Notes under the pieces: model-generated
Database searches by the model: none
The model's input: only the letters and a program-made list of their open reading frames with translations
What the model was told of the DNA's origin: nothing
Assembly (NCBI RefSeq): GCF_000403645.1
Contig: NC_021313.1
Coordinates: forward strand, 992,001-1,056,000
Direction of reading: 5' to 3'
DNA from: Salinarchaeum sp. Harcht-Bsk1
Lineage (GTDB): Archaea > Halobacteriota > Halobacteria > Halobacteriales > Salinarchaeaceae
DNA length: 64,000 nucleotides
Program-made: the position numbers and the translations under genes
Shown here: one piece after another, positions 1-7,514 of the stretch
Numbering within the stretch: the stretch's first letter is position 1
How the letters are laid out: each line of letters begins with the position of its first letter

Positions 1-297
1 GGCGATCCGGTTCACCGAAATTGGTTGTCGACGCATTCGAACCCCGGACACGGCGGTATCTCGATCCGAGGACACGTATAAAGGGCAGGCTACGCCGGCG
101 GCGGCGGGCGAGGCGGCCGCTCGGGCGGCCGTCGAGCGACGCGACCTGTCGAGAGAACGTCGTCAATTCGCGGCAATAGTATCCTGTTTCCGGGCCACAG
201 TGCGCCTTGGCCAACGATTAAGCGGATCGCCGCCCAGTATTGTACCACATGCCAGTGCGAGGAATTCGAGGGGGCGAACGGGCGGGGCCCCCGAGCG
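1..297. other. Leading stretch without a recognised gene
   Basis: No open frame here resembles a known protein on either strand, and no tRNA or other RNA fold was recognised. A TATAAA string lies at 77-82, but it is more than 200 bases from the crtB start. It could belong to a longer leader or have no function. Antisense frames here are shadows of crtB. Confidence 0.4.
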
Positions 298-1260
298 ATG
301 CTTGAGGATCGCCAGGTCGAACGGAGCCGGGCGATCCAGCGCCGAACAGGACCTACCTTCTACTTCGCGACGAAGTTCCTCCCCGAACGGGTCCGGGAGC
401 CGACGCACGTCCTCTATGCCTTCTTCCGGATCGCCGACGAGGTGGTCGACGACGCCGAGGTGATCGACCGTCCTGCCGAGGACAAGCGGCAGGCGCTCGA
501 ATCGTTCCGCGCCGAGGCACTCGGCGAGACCGAGCCCTCCGATCCGGTCCTCGAGGCGTTCCGGGAGGTCAAGGACGCCCACGACATCCCCGACGAGGAG
601 GTCAACGCCTTCGTCGACGCGATGGAGACGGACGTCGAGAAGAAACGGTACGCCGACGTCACCGAACTCCGCGAGTACATGCGTGGCTCCGCGGCCGCCG
701 TCGGGGCGATGATGACCGCGATCATGGAGCCCGCCGATCGCGACCGGGCGATGCCCCACGCCAAGGCGCTGGGCGAGGCGTTCCAGTTGACGAACTTCCT
801 CCGGGACGTTCGCGAGGACGTCGTCGACCGCGACCGCATCTACCTCCCGCTGCGAACGCTCGAACGGCACGGCGTCGACCCCGACCAGATCGCCGCCCTC
901 GAGTTCGACGCGGGGATCGCGGCCGCGATCCGGGAGGAACTCCACCGCACCGAACGCTTCTATCGCCACGGCGTCGCCGGGATCGAGACGCTTCCGGACG
1001 ACTGCCAGTTCCCCGTCCTCCTCGCGGCGGTGCTGTACGCGGACTACCACCGCTCGATCCGGGCCGATGACTGCGACGTGATCACGTCGCCGCCCACCCT
1101 CTCGCGTCGACGGACGCTCTCCCTGTTCGCCAGAACCAGAGCCCGGTGGCAGTTCAACAAGGATCCCGCCGCCGTCTTCGACGCCGTCAGCCCGATCTCG
1201 ATGCCCGCGAGAGAGGATCGCGACCCGACGGGCGAGCCGCTGACGCTGCCCACGCCCTGA
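298..1260 (+). CDS. crtB: Phytoene/squalene synthase family protein (CrtB)
   Basis: This 320-residue protein is a head-to-head prenyl synthase. It most likely condenses two geranylgeranyl-PP into phytoene, the first committed step of carotenoid synthesis, at the inner face of the membrane. The first Asp-rich motif DEVVDD lies near residues 47-52. The second, NFLRDVREDVVDRDR, lies near 164-178. Both coordinate Mg-diphosphate in this family. The length is normal. ATG 298 is the most upstream start in frame. It converges with the bacterioruberin genes cruF, lyeJ and crtD, and its stop is 39 bases from the cruF stop. That context favours phytoene over squalene as product. Confidence 0.92.
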   Translation: MLEDRQVERSRAIQRRTGPTFYFATKFLPERVREPTHVLYAFFRIADEVVDDAEVIDRPAEDKRQALESFRAEALGETEPSDPVLEAFREVKDAHDIPDEEVNAFVDAMETDVEKKRYADVTELREYMRGSAAAVGAMMTAIMEPADRDRAMPHAKALGEAFQLTNFLRDVREDVVDRDRIYLPLRTLERHGVDPDQIAALEFDAGIAAAIREELHRTERFYRHGVAGIETLPDDCQFPVLLAAVLYADYHRSIRADDCDVITSPPTLSRRRTLSLFARTRARWQFNKDPAAVFDAVSPISMPAREDRDPTGEPLTLPTP

Positions 1261-1299
1261 CCGGCGTCCAGCCGAGCGTCCGGGTCGACGCTCCGGGCA

Positions 1300-2154
1300 C
1301 TACTCGAGCGTGCGCGAACCGAAGGGTAGTCCGGCGAAATCGAACCACGGTGCCCTAACGAGCACGAGGAGAATGCCTGTCGCGACGAGCGCCGGCACGA
1401 GGTTGAACGCGGCGACGTTGACCAGCCCCCAGAAGATCCCGAAGTTGATCAGGTCGTCGAGCAGGTACGGGCAGGTTTCGAGCCGCGAGACGATGGCGTC
1501 GTGGTCGAACGCGACCGTGAGGATGCCGACGGCGACCGTCGCCGCGAGGATCCAGCCGAGGAAGTTGATCACCGGGACGCCGTAGTAGACGCCCGGATCG
1601 GTCCAGCCCCAGAAGTCGAGCGCGACGGCGCCCGGGTCGAGCACGAGGTCCAGGACGACCACGAGCGCGACGACCGTCGGGAAGCGAATCGCGAGCCGGT
1701 CGGCGCGATCGCCCAGCACGAGGATCCCGAGCAGGTAGGAGTTGAGCAGGATCGGGACGAAGAAGATGGGCAGCGCGAGCGGCACGTCGCCGAAGACCAT
1801 CGGCCCGAGTTCGCGTTCGTAGGTGAACTCACCGTAGGGCAACCCGGTCTGGACGCCGACCAGTTCGATCGCCCACGTGAACGCCGCGAGCGCGAGCAAG
1901 CCCACCGCTGCCCGCCGATCGACGATCGGTGCGATCCCCGAAGCGAGCGGGAGCGCCATGATCGTCACGGCGGCCACCATCAGGTACGGGTTGAACGCCA
2001 GCGCGTCCGGCACGTACCCCGCCTCGCCAGCGAGCAAGAGCACGACGCCCACCAGCGGGAACGTGACCGCGATCGTGACCCGGTTGTCGTGGACGATCGA
2101 ATCGAGCCGGGACTCGACGCGCTCACGTCCCGTCTCGCCGCCGAGGCGATCCAT
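1300..2154 (-). CDS. cruF: Bisanhydrobacterioruberin hydratase-like membrane protein (CruF)
   Basis: This hydrophobic protein of 284 residues has about seven membrane segments and matches the DUF422/CruF carotenoid hydratases. In haloarchaea, CruF hydrates the ends of bisanhydrobacterioruberin, the last step to the C50 pigment bacterioruberin. I chose ATG 2154, which gives an N-terminus MDRLGGETGRERVESRL ahead of the first membrane segment. A GTG at 2232 would add 26 residues and sit 10 bases after lyeJ, so it remains possible. It is the last gene of the leftward crtD-lyeJ-cruF operon. The function is inferred from family and order. Confidence 0.85.
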   Translation of the reverse strand: MDRLGGETGRERVESRLDSIVHDNRVTIAVTFPLVGVVLLLAGEAGYVPDALAFNPYLMVAAVTIMALPLASGIAPIVDRRAAVGLLALAAFTWAIELVGVQTGLPYGEFTYERELGPMVFGDVPLALPIFFVPILLNSYLLGILVLGDRADRLAIRFPTVVALVVVLDLVLDPGAVALDFWGWTDPGVYYGVPVINFLGWILAATVAVGILTVAFDHDAIVSRLETCPYLLDDLINFGIFWGLVNVAAFNLVPALVATGILLVLVRAPWFDFAGLPFGSRTLE

Positions 2155-2242
2155 TACCGATGCTGGGACGCGCTTACCCAAGAAGGGAGCGTTCGCGGCG
2201 GGGAAGAGCGCGTCGGGGCGAGTTCGGCCCACGAGCAGCCGC

Positions 2243-3184
2243 TCAGACCAGCGACGACGGCGGCACGATCTGCGCGAGGCCCCACATCGTCAGTCCCGCG
2301 CCAACGACCCCGTTGATCGCCGGGTACCACCAGTAGGCGCGATCGACGGGAACGTCCGACCAGGCGATGCCGAGGACGAGCAGCGGGTACAGCGAGAGTG
2401 CGGCGCCCGCGCGGAGATCGGCCATCCCGAACGCCGCGGCCGCGAGCGCCCAGGTCGTGAAGCAGTACGCGAGCGTCCGTCGCTCGCCGAGCCAGGTCGC
2501 CGTCGTCGCGATGCCCGCCTCGCGATCCGGTTCGACGTCCGGAATCGCGGAGAAGGTGTGCATCGCCATCGTCCACAGGATACCGCCCGTCAGCGGCCAG
2601 ACCGGCGGCTGCGCGCCCGCAACGGTCGCGTAGGCGGCAGCGCCGGGCAAGACGTAGAGCCCGTTCGACAGCGAGTCGAGGACGGGTCTGGTCTTGAACC
2701 GGACCGGCGGCGCGCTGTAGGCCGTCGCGAGCAGGCCCCAGGCGGCCAGCCACGGCCACGCGATCGGGTCGGTGAGCGAGACGACGCCGAAGAGGCCCAG
2801 GCCGGACGCGGCGACGGCGACCGGGACGAACCGCTGTCCACGGTAGCGGACCTCCCGCTCGTCCTTCTTCGGATTCTCCGCGTCGACGTCGGCGTCGAAG
2901 ACGTCGTTGACGCCGTAGAGGTAGACGTTCGCTGGGACGAGGAAGTACGCGAACAGGGCGAGGGTCGCTGGCGTGAGGAGGTCGGCCCGTGCGTCGGCGG
3001 CGTAGACCACGCCGACCAGCACCGGGCCGGCGAGGTAGAGCCAGAAACGGGGACGCGAGAGCGCGAACAGGTAGACGGCGACGTCGGAGAGGGACGACTG
3101 GCTCGCGTCCGGGCGCTCCGGGTCAGATCGAACCGCTGCCGTCTCGGTGGAATCGCCCTCGCGTTCCGAGTGCTCCTCGCTCAT
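2243..3184 (-). CDS. lyeJ: UbiA-family prenyltransferase, lycopene elongase/hydratase (LyeJ)
   Basis: This 313-residue integral membrane prenyltransferase carries both UbiA Asp motifs, NDVFDADVDAENPKKDE and, further on, SAIPDVEPDREAG, which bind the prenyl diphosphate through Mg. In haloarchaea the homologue between crtD and cruF adds C5 units to both ends of lycopene with hydration, giving the C50 skeleton of bacterioruberin. An acidic, Ser/Glu-rich N-terminal tail of about 30 residues precedes the first membrane segment. The start lies 6 bases after the crtD stop, so the two are surely co-transcribed. Other UbiA roles such as menaquinone or archaeol synthesis are less likely given the neighbours. 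Confidence 0.9.
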   Translation of the reverse strand: MSEEHSEREGDSTETAAVRSDPERPDASQSSLSDVAVYLFALSRPRFWLYLAGPVLVGVVYAADARADLLTPATLALFAYFLVPANVYLYGVNDVFDADVDAENPKKDEREVRYRGQRFVPVAVAASGLGLFGVVSLTDPIAWPWLAAWGLLATAYSAPPVRFKTRPVLDSLSNGLYVLPGAAAYATVAGAQPPVWPLTGGILWTMAMHTFSAIPDVEPDREAGIATTATWLGERRTLAYCFTTWALAAAAFGMADLRAGAALSLYPLLVLGIAWSDVPVDRAYWWYPAINGVVGAGLTMWGLAQIVPPSSLV

Positions 3185-3190
3185 CGGCTG

Positions 3191-4900
3191 TCAGTGCGCG
3201 TGATCCTCGAGGACCTTGTCGGCCGCGTGCTCGCCGCTGATCAGGCACATCGGGACGCCGATGCCCGGCGTCGTGTACGAGCCGGTGAAGTAGAGTCCGT
3301 CGACGGCGGAAGACCGATGCGAGGGCCGGAGCACCGCCGTCTGGGTCAGCGTGTGCGCCATGCCGAGTGCGGTGCCCTTCGCGGCGTTGTAGCGCTCGCC
3401 GAAGTCGGAGACGCAGAAGGACTCCTCGACGACGATCCGATCGCGGACGTCCTCGCCGCTGTGCTCGGCGAGGTCGGCGAGCACCTGATCGCGGTAGGCC
3501 TGTCGCGTCGCCTCGTCGTCATCGAGACCCGGCGCGATCGGGACGAGGACGAAGAGGTTCGAGTGCCCCTCGGGTGCGACAGAGTCGTCCGTCACGGACG
3601 GGGCACAGACGTAGTACGCCGGATCGTCGGGCCAGGCGGGCTCCTTGAAGATCTGATCGAAGTGGCCGTCCCACTCCGGCGGGAGGACCAGCGTGTGGTG
3701 GTCGAGGTTCGGCACGTCGCCCTCGACGCCGAGGTAGAGGAGGAAGGCGGAGGGCGCGTAGGTGCGATCGTCCCAGTACGCCGGTTCGCGGTCCCGGCGG
3801 TCGTCGTCGAGCAGTTCGGTCTCGACGTGGGCGAGGTCGGCGTCGGAGACGACGAGGTCGGCGGGGACGGCCGCGGACGTGGCGCCGCCGGTGGCCGAAG
3901 CGGTTCCGCCGTTGGCCGAAGCGGAACCATCGGTGGCCGAAGCAGTCCCGCCGTTGGCGACAGGAGTACGACCAGCAGCGTCGCTGCGGGGGACCAATCG
4001 TCGATTCCCTGCGGGCGGGCCGTCCTCGGGAATCGCGATCGCCGGCGGAACCTCGCCGGGGACGTCCGCGACTGGATCGAACCGTTCCGCCCCCGCTGTC
4101 CGCTCCACGTCGAGACTGAACCCGCCCTCGCGGCCGCGGATCGCCGTGACGTCGCAGTTCACCCGGTACTCGACGCCGAGTTCGGTTCCGAGTTCGACGA
4201 TCGCGTCCACGACGCCGCCCAGGCCGCCCTCGGGGTACCAGACGCCGAGGCCGAAGTCGACGTGGCTCATCAGGTTGTAGAGCGCTGGGGTGTTCGAGGG
4301 CGATCCACCGAGGAAGACGAGCGAGTACTGGACGATCTGGCGGAGTTTCGGGTGCTCGAAGTAGTCCGCGACGTGGTCCTCCATCGACCCGAGGAAGGAG
4401 AGGCCGCGGCCGTGCTTCGCGAGGCCGGGATCGAGCCAGTCCGCCGGCCGCGATCGGTCGTGGTAGACGAAGTGCTCCATCCCGACCTCGTAGGTGCGCT
4501 GGGCTTCGGCGAGGTAGTCCTCGAAGGCCGCACCGGCGCCCTCCTCGTACTCCTCGAACAGGGGAATCGCGGCCCGGTGGTCCGCCGGGACGTCGATGCT
4601 GTCGCCGTCCTTGAAGTAGATGCCGTAGTGGGGATCCAGCCGTGTGAGGTCGTAGTAGTCTGTCGGCTCGCGATCGAAGTACGCGAAGAAGCGCTCGAAG
4701 ACGTCCGGCATCAGGTACCACGACGGCCCCATGTCGAAGCGGAACCCGTCGCGATAGAGGCGGCTCGCCCGCCCGCCGAGCTGTTCGTTGCGCTCGTAGA
4801 CGGTGACGTCCGCGCCCGCGTCCGCGAGGAAGCAGGCCGTCGAGAGCCCGCCGAAGCCGCTGCCAATCACCGCGACGGAGCGGTCTCCGAGGTCGGTCAT
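3191..4900 (-). CDS. crtD: Phytoene desaturase family protein, probably carotenoid 3,4-desaturase (CrtD)
   Basis: This FAD-dependent oxidoreductase of 569 residues has an N-terminal dinucleotide-binding motif GSGFGG (about residues 13-18) with the downstream ER-(9)-GR pattern, and a C-terminal FAD motif around DGLYFTGSYTTPGIGVPM (18 residues). In haloarchaea the copy placed before lyeJ and cruF is the 3,4-desaturase of the bacterioruberin pathway. A CrtI-type phytoene desaturase role cannot be excluded, as crtB is close by. The start MTDLGDRSVAVIGSG was chosen because it opens directly on the FAD fold; the open frame upstream is non-homologous. A low-complexity Ala/Gly/Ser/Asn/Thr insert interrupts the middle (about residues 295-345). 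Confidence 0.88.
   Translation of the reverse strand: MTDLGDRSVAVIGSGFGGLSTACFLADAGADVTVYERNEQLGGRASRLYRDGFRFDMGPSWYLMPDVFERFFAYFDREPTDYYDLTRLDPHYGIYFKDGDSIDVPADHRAAIPLFEEYEEGAGAAFEDYLAEAQRTYEVGMEHFVYHDRSRPADWLDPGLAKHGRGLSFLGSMEDHVADYFEHPKLRQIVQYSLVFLGGSPSNTPALYNLMSHVDFGLGVWYPEGGLGGVVDAIVELGTELGVEYRVNCDVTAIRGREGGFSLDVERTAGAERFDPVADVPGEVPPAIAIPEDGPPAGNRRLVPRSDAAGRTPVANGGTASATDGSASANGGTASATGGATSAAVPADLVVSDADLAHVETELLDDDRRDREPAYWDDRTYAPSAFLLYLGVEGDVPNLDHHTLVLPPEWDGHFDQIFKEPAWPDDPAYYVCAPSVTDDSVAPEGHSNLFVLVPIAPGLDDDEATRQAYRDQVLADLAEHSGEDVRDRIVVEESFCVSDFGERYNAAKGTALGMAHTLTQTAVLRPSHRSSAVDGLYFTGSYTTPGIGVPMCLISGEHAADKVLEDHAH
3885..3960 (-). repeat. 21-bp in-frame tandem repeat inside crtD
   Basis: Three full 21-base units (3885-3905, 3906-3926, 3927-3947) and a partial fourth follow one another. 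Each carries the core GTTGGCCGAAGC or GGTGGCCGAAGC on the + strand. They encode seven-residue repeats of the type NGGTASA/TDGSASA on the minus strand. The period is a multiple of three, so changes in copy number would keep the frame. Confidence 0.85.
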
Positions 4901-5137
4901 GGGCAGTGATTGGACGGCGTGGGTGGTAAACCCTCCACCTCCGGCGGGATCGTCACTCACCGTGCGATCACCGGGTCCCCGTGCGATCGCAGTTCCAGTG
5001 CGTGCGGACGCTGTGCAGTCTCCGACGACGCGAGGCAGCGACGCCACCACGGGCCGGGACGAACCAGCGTACCGGCGTCCCCAGACGGCGAGCGATCCCT
5101 GCCAGATCGCTTTTCTCCTCGGCCGAGAAGTGACCGT

Positions 5138-6529
5138 ATGGACGAAGGGACCTACCGGGTTCTCGTCGAGGAACTTCCCGACATCGCGACGATCGCCGAC
5201 CCCGACGGGAGGATCACCTACGTGAGTCCCACCGTCGAGCGGACCCTCGGCTACGAGCCCGACGAACTCCTCGGGGAAGTCGGCTACGAGTTCCAGCACC
5301 CCGACGACCGCGAGGCGGTCGCGGCGGCCTTCGAGCGTCTGCTGGAATCGCCGGACACAGTCGAGACCGTCGAGACGCGGTGGCGGCACGCGGACGGAAC
5401 CTGGTGCTGGATCGAGGCGAGCCTGCAGAATCGGCTGGACGACGACGTGATCGACGGGATCCTCATAAACTCGCGCGAGATCTCCCGACGGAAACGACGA
5501 GAGGAACAGTACCGGGAGCTCGCCGAGGAGTACAGGACCCTGCTGGACAACGCGGAGGACGCGATATTCTTCCTGAGCGTGGATACCGACGGATCCGAGG
5601 TGGCCTTCCGATTCGAGCGGCTGAGCCCCTCCTACGAGGCGCAGACGGGGTTGACGACCAGCGAGACGCGGGGGAAGACGCCCGTCGAGGTGTTCGGCGA
5701 TGAGGCCGGCGCGGAGCTCGCCGCGAACTACGAGCGTTGCGTGGAGGCTCGCGAACCGATCTCCTACCAGGAGGAACTGTACGTCGAGGAGGGCGCGCGC
5801 TTCTGGCAGACCAACCTCGCACCGGTGCTCACCAACGGCGAGGTAACGCGCATCGTCGGGATCACGCGCAACGTCACCGACCGCGTCGAGCGAGAGCGAC
5901 AGCTCCGCGCCAAGACCAAACAGCTCGATCAGTTTGCCAGCGTGGTGGCCCACGACCTCCGCAATCCGCTGAACGTCGCACAGGGGCGGGCCGCACTGCT
6001 GGGAGAGGAGTTCGACAGCGAGCACGTGGAGCCGCTACTGGGCGCGCTCGACCGGATGGAGTCGCTCATCGAGGACACGTTGACCCTCTCGCGACAGGGC
6101 CAGGTCGTCGCCGATCCGGAACCGGTCGAACTGGTGGACGTCGTCGGGTCGAGCTGGCAGAGCGTCGCGACGGAAGACGCGACCCTCGAGATCGTCGCGG
6201 GCGGCACGATCTCTGGCGACGCGAACCGGCTCCAGCACGTCTTCGAGAACCTGTTTCGCAACGCGATCGAACACGGCGACGCGGACTGCACGATCCGCGT
6301 GGGCCGGATCGACGACACGGAGTTCTACGTCGAGGACGACGGCCCTGGCATCCCCGACGACCGCAAGGACACGGTGTTCGAGTGGGGTACCTCCTCGGCG
6401 GCAGACGGCTCGGGGATCGGGCTCACGATCGTCGAGCGGATCGCGGAAGCGCACGGCTGGACGGTGGACGTCGTCGACGCCGCGGACGGCGGTGCGCGCT
6501 TCGAGTTCAGTGGCGTCGCGATCGAGTGA
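5138..6529 (+). CDS. PAS-domain sensor histidine kinase
   Basis: This soluble sensor kinase has 463 residues. Two PAS domains (about 1-115 and 125-250; the first carries the PAC-like segment WRHADGTWCWIEAS) are followed by a dimerisation/phosphoacceptor domain with VVAHDLRNPLN, His272 being the phosphorylation site. The HATPase domain shows the N box FENLFRNAIEHG, the G1 box DDGPGIPDD and the G2 box GSGIGLTIVERIAEAHGW. There are no membrane segments, so it probably senses a cytoplasmic signal, redox state or a ligand bound by PAS. No response regulator lies beside it, which is common in haloarchaea. It diverges from crtD, and whether it controls pigment genes is unknown. Confidence 0.9.
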   Translation: MDEGTYRVLVEELPDIATIADPDGRITYVSPTVERTLGYEPDELLGEVGYEFQHPDDREAVAAAFERLLESPDTVETVETRWRHADGTWCWIEASLQNRLDDDVIDGILINSREISRRKRREEQYRELAEEYRTLLDNAEDAIFFLSVDTDGSEVAFRFERLSPSYEAQTGLTTSETRGKTPVEVFGDEAGAELAANYERCVEAREPISYQEELYVEEGARFWQTNLAPVLTNGEVTRIVGITRNVTDRVERERQLRAKTKQLDQFASVVAHDLRNPLNVAQGRAALLGEEFDSEHVEPLLGALDRMESLIEDTLTLSRQGQVVADPEPVELVDVVGSSWQSVATEDATLEIVAGGTISGDANRLQHVFENLFRNAIEHGDADCTIRVGRIDDTEFYVEDDGPGIPDDRKDTVFEWGTSSAADGSGIGLTIVERIAEAHGWTVDVVDAADGGARFEFSGVAIE

Positions 6530-6601
6530 GGGAACCGTCGCGTTCCCGGCCGCGTCGAATCGACGGCCGATCCAGGTGCGTGTACACCGGGGGACGGGCC
6601 G

Positions 6602-7135
6602 TCAGTCCCCGGCTGGAACGATCCACGGAAGGCCAGCCCGCAACCCGTCGATACCCACCGCGGCGAGAAATGCCGGCGGCATCGTTACGATCGTGTAGAC
6701 GACGCTCCCCACCGGTGCGACGAACAGGGACGACGCCGGCGGTGGTGTGAGGTAGGACCGTTCCACGAGGAGTTCGAGCACGGGACTGAGCAATCCGAAC
6801 AGGAAGAACTGCACCAGTCCCGCGCCGACGGGGACGAGCAGCACGAAGAGGACGAGGTGATAGCGTAGATCCGTCCGCGTCCACTGCCGGCGGCCACACG
6901 ACCTGCAGTGGACGCCGAACACGCGACGCTGACAGGCCGTGCAGTACCACGTGATACCCGCTCCACTCCAGACGAGGGTTGCAACGACGACGAGCGGTGC
7001 GATCAGGACGACCGCCTCGGGCGCGTCGGTGTAGCGCCACGCCACGTAGACGAGCAGGTACAGAATGCCGAAGGCGGCCGAGAACAGTCCGAGTCGGGGG
7101 AGCCAACGAGCCGATGCGTTCGTCGGTGTGGGCAT
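6602..7135 (-). CDS. Haloarchaeal membrane protein with an embedded zinc ribbon
   Basis: I do not recognise this 177-residue protein. It has about four hydrophobic segments. Between the second and third sits WYCTACQRRVFGVHCRSCG, two Cys-x2-Cys pairs spaced like a small zinc ribbon and facing one side of the membrane. The codon pattern and charged loops fit a real gene. Downstream on the other strand is a XapX-type membrane protein. The role is unknown; metal binding is inferred only from the Cys spacing. Confidence 0.65.
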   Translation of the reverse strand: MPTPTNASARWLPRLGLFSAAFGILYLLVYVAWRYTDAPEAVVLIAPLVVVATLVWSGAGITWYCTACQRRVFGVHCRSCGRRQWTRTDLRYHLVLFVLLVPVGAGLVQFFLFGLLSPVLELLVERSYLTPPPASSLFVAPVGSVVYTIVTMPPAFLAAVGIDGLRAGLPWIVPAGD

Positions 7136-7275
7136 GGATGAGATCTCGACGGCCTCGGGAGACGCTCCCGCCGGGAATCGACGTGGCGACCACGACGCAT
7201 GCCACGATCATAGCAGTTGTCCCTCACGACCGAAATCGGCCAGCAGCTTTTGCCCCGGGCTGCCGGAGACACGAC

Positions 7276-7473
7276 ATGGACCTCCCGCTCGTCGCGCTGG
7301 CGCTCCTGACAGGGTTCCTCACCGGTGCGCTCTTCGCGTTCGTCCAGGTCCCGATCCCCGCACCGCCGGAGCTTCCGGGACTACTCGGGATCGTCGGGAT
7401 CTACCTCGGGTACACGGTCGTCGACTGGGCGGGCGTCGGGATCGATCTGCTCGGCAGGCTAGGGCTCGGCTGA
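7276..7473 (+). CDS. XapX-domain small membrane protein
   Basis: This 65-residue protein has two hydrophobic helices and matches the XapX family: GFLTGALFAFVQVPIPAPP, then LPGLLGIVGIYLGY. The family is small, membrane-bound and functionally uncharacterised in bacteria and archaea. ATG 7276 gives the family's usual short N-terminus. It stands alone between a divergent membrane protein and the convergent end of the sdh operon. Confidence 0.85.
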   Translation: MDLPLVALALLTGFLTGALFAFVQVPIPAPPELPGLLGIVGIYLGYTVVDWAGVGIDLLGRLGLG

Positions 7474-7514
7474 GCGCGGCGGCAAGAGAAAGCGGACCGC
7501 GACGGCGAGATCGC

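Noticed and set aside
20-50. GGTTCGAAT-like string on the minus strand as a tRNA T-loop
   Set aside because: The flanking bases do not form a five-pair T-stem, and no acceptor or anticodon arms can be placed.
1877-4909. Open frame of about 1000 codons on the + strand opposite lyeJ and crtD
   Set aside because: It is rich in Arg/Gly/Asp/Val with no domain, and exactly mirrors GC-rich codons of the well-supported minus-strand carotenoid genes.
3191-6025. A 944-residue frame that would fuse an N-terminal extension to CrtD
   Set aside because: The upstream 375 codons are antisense to the histidine kinase and unrelated to FAD enzymes. CrtD starts at 4900 on the Rossmann motif.
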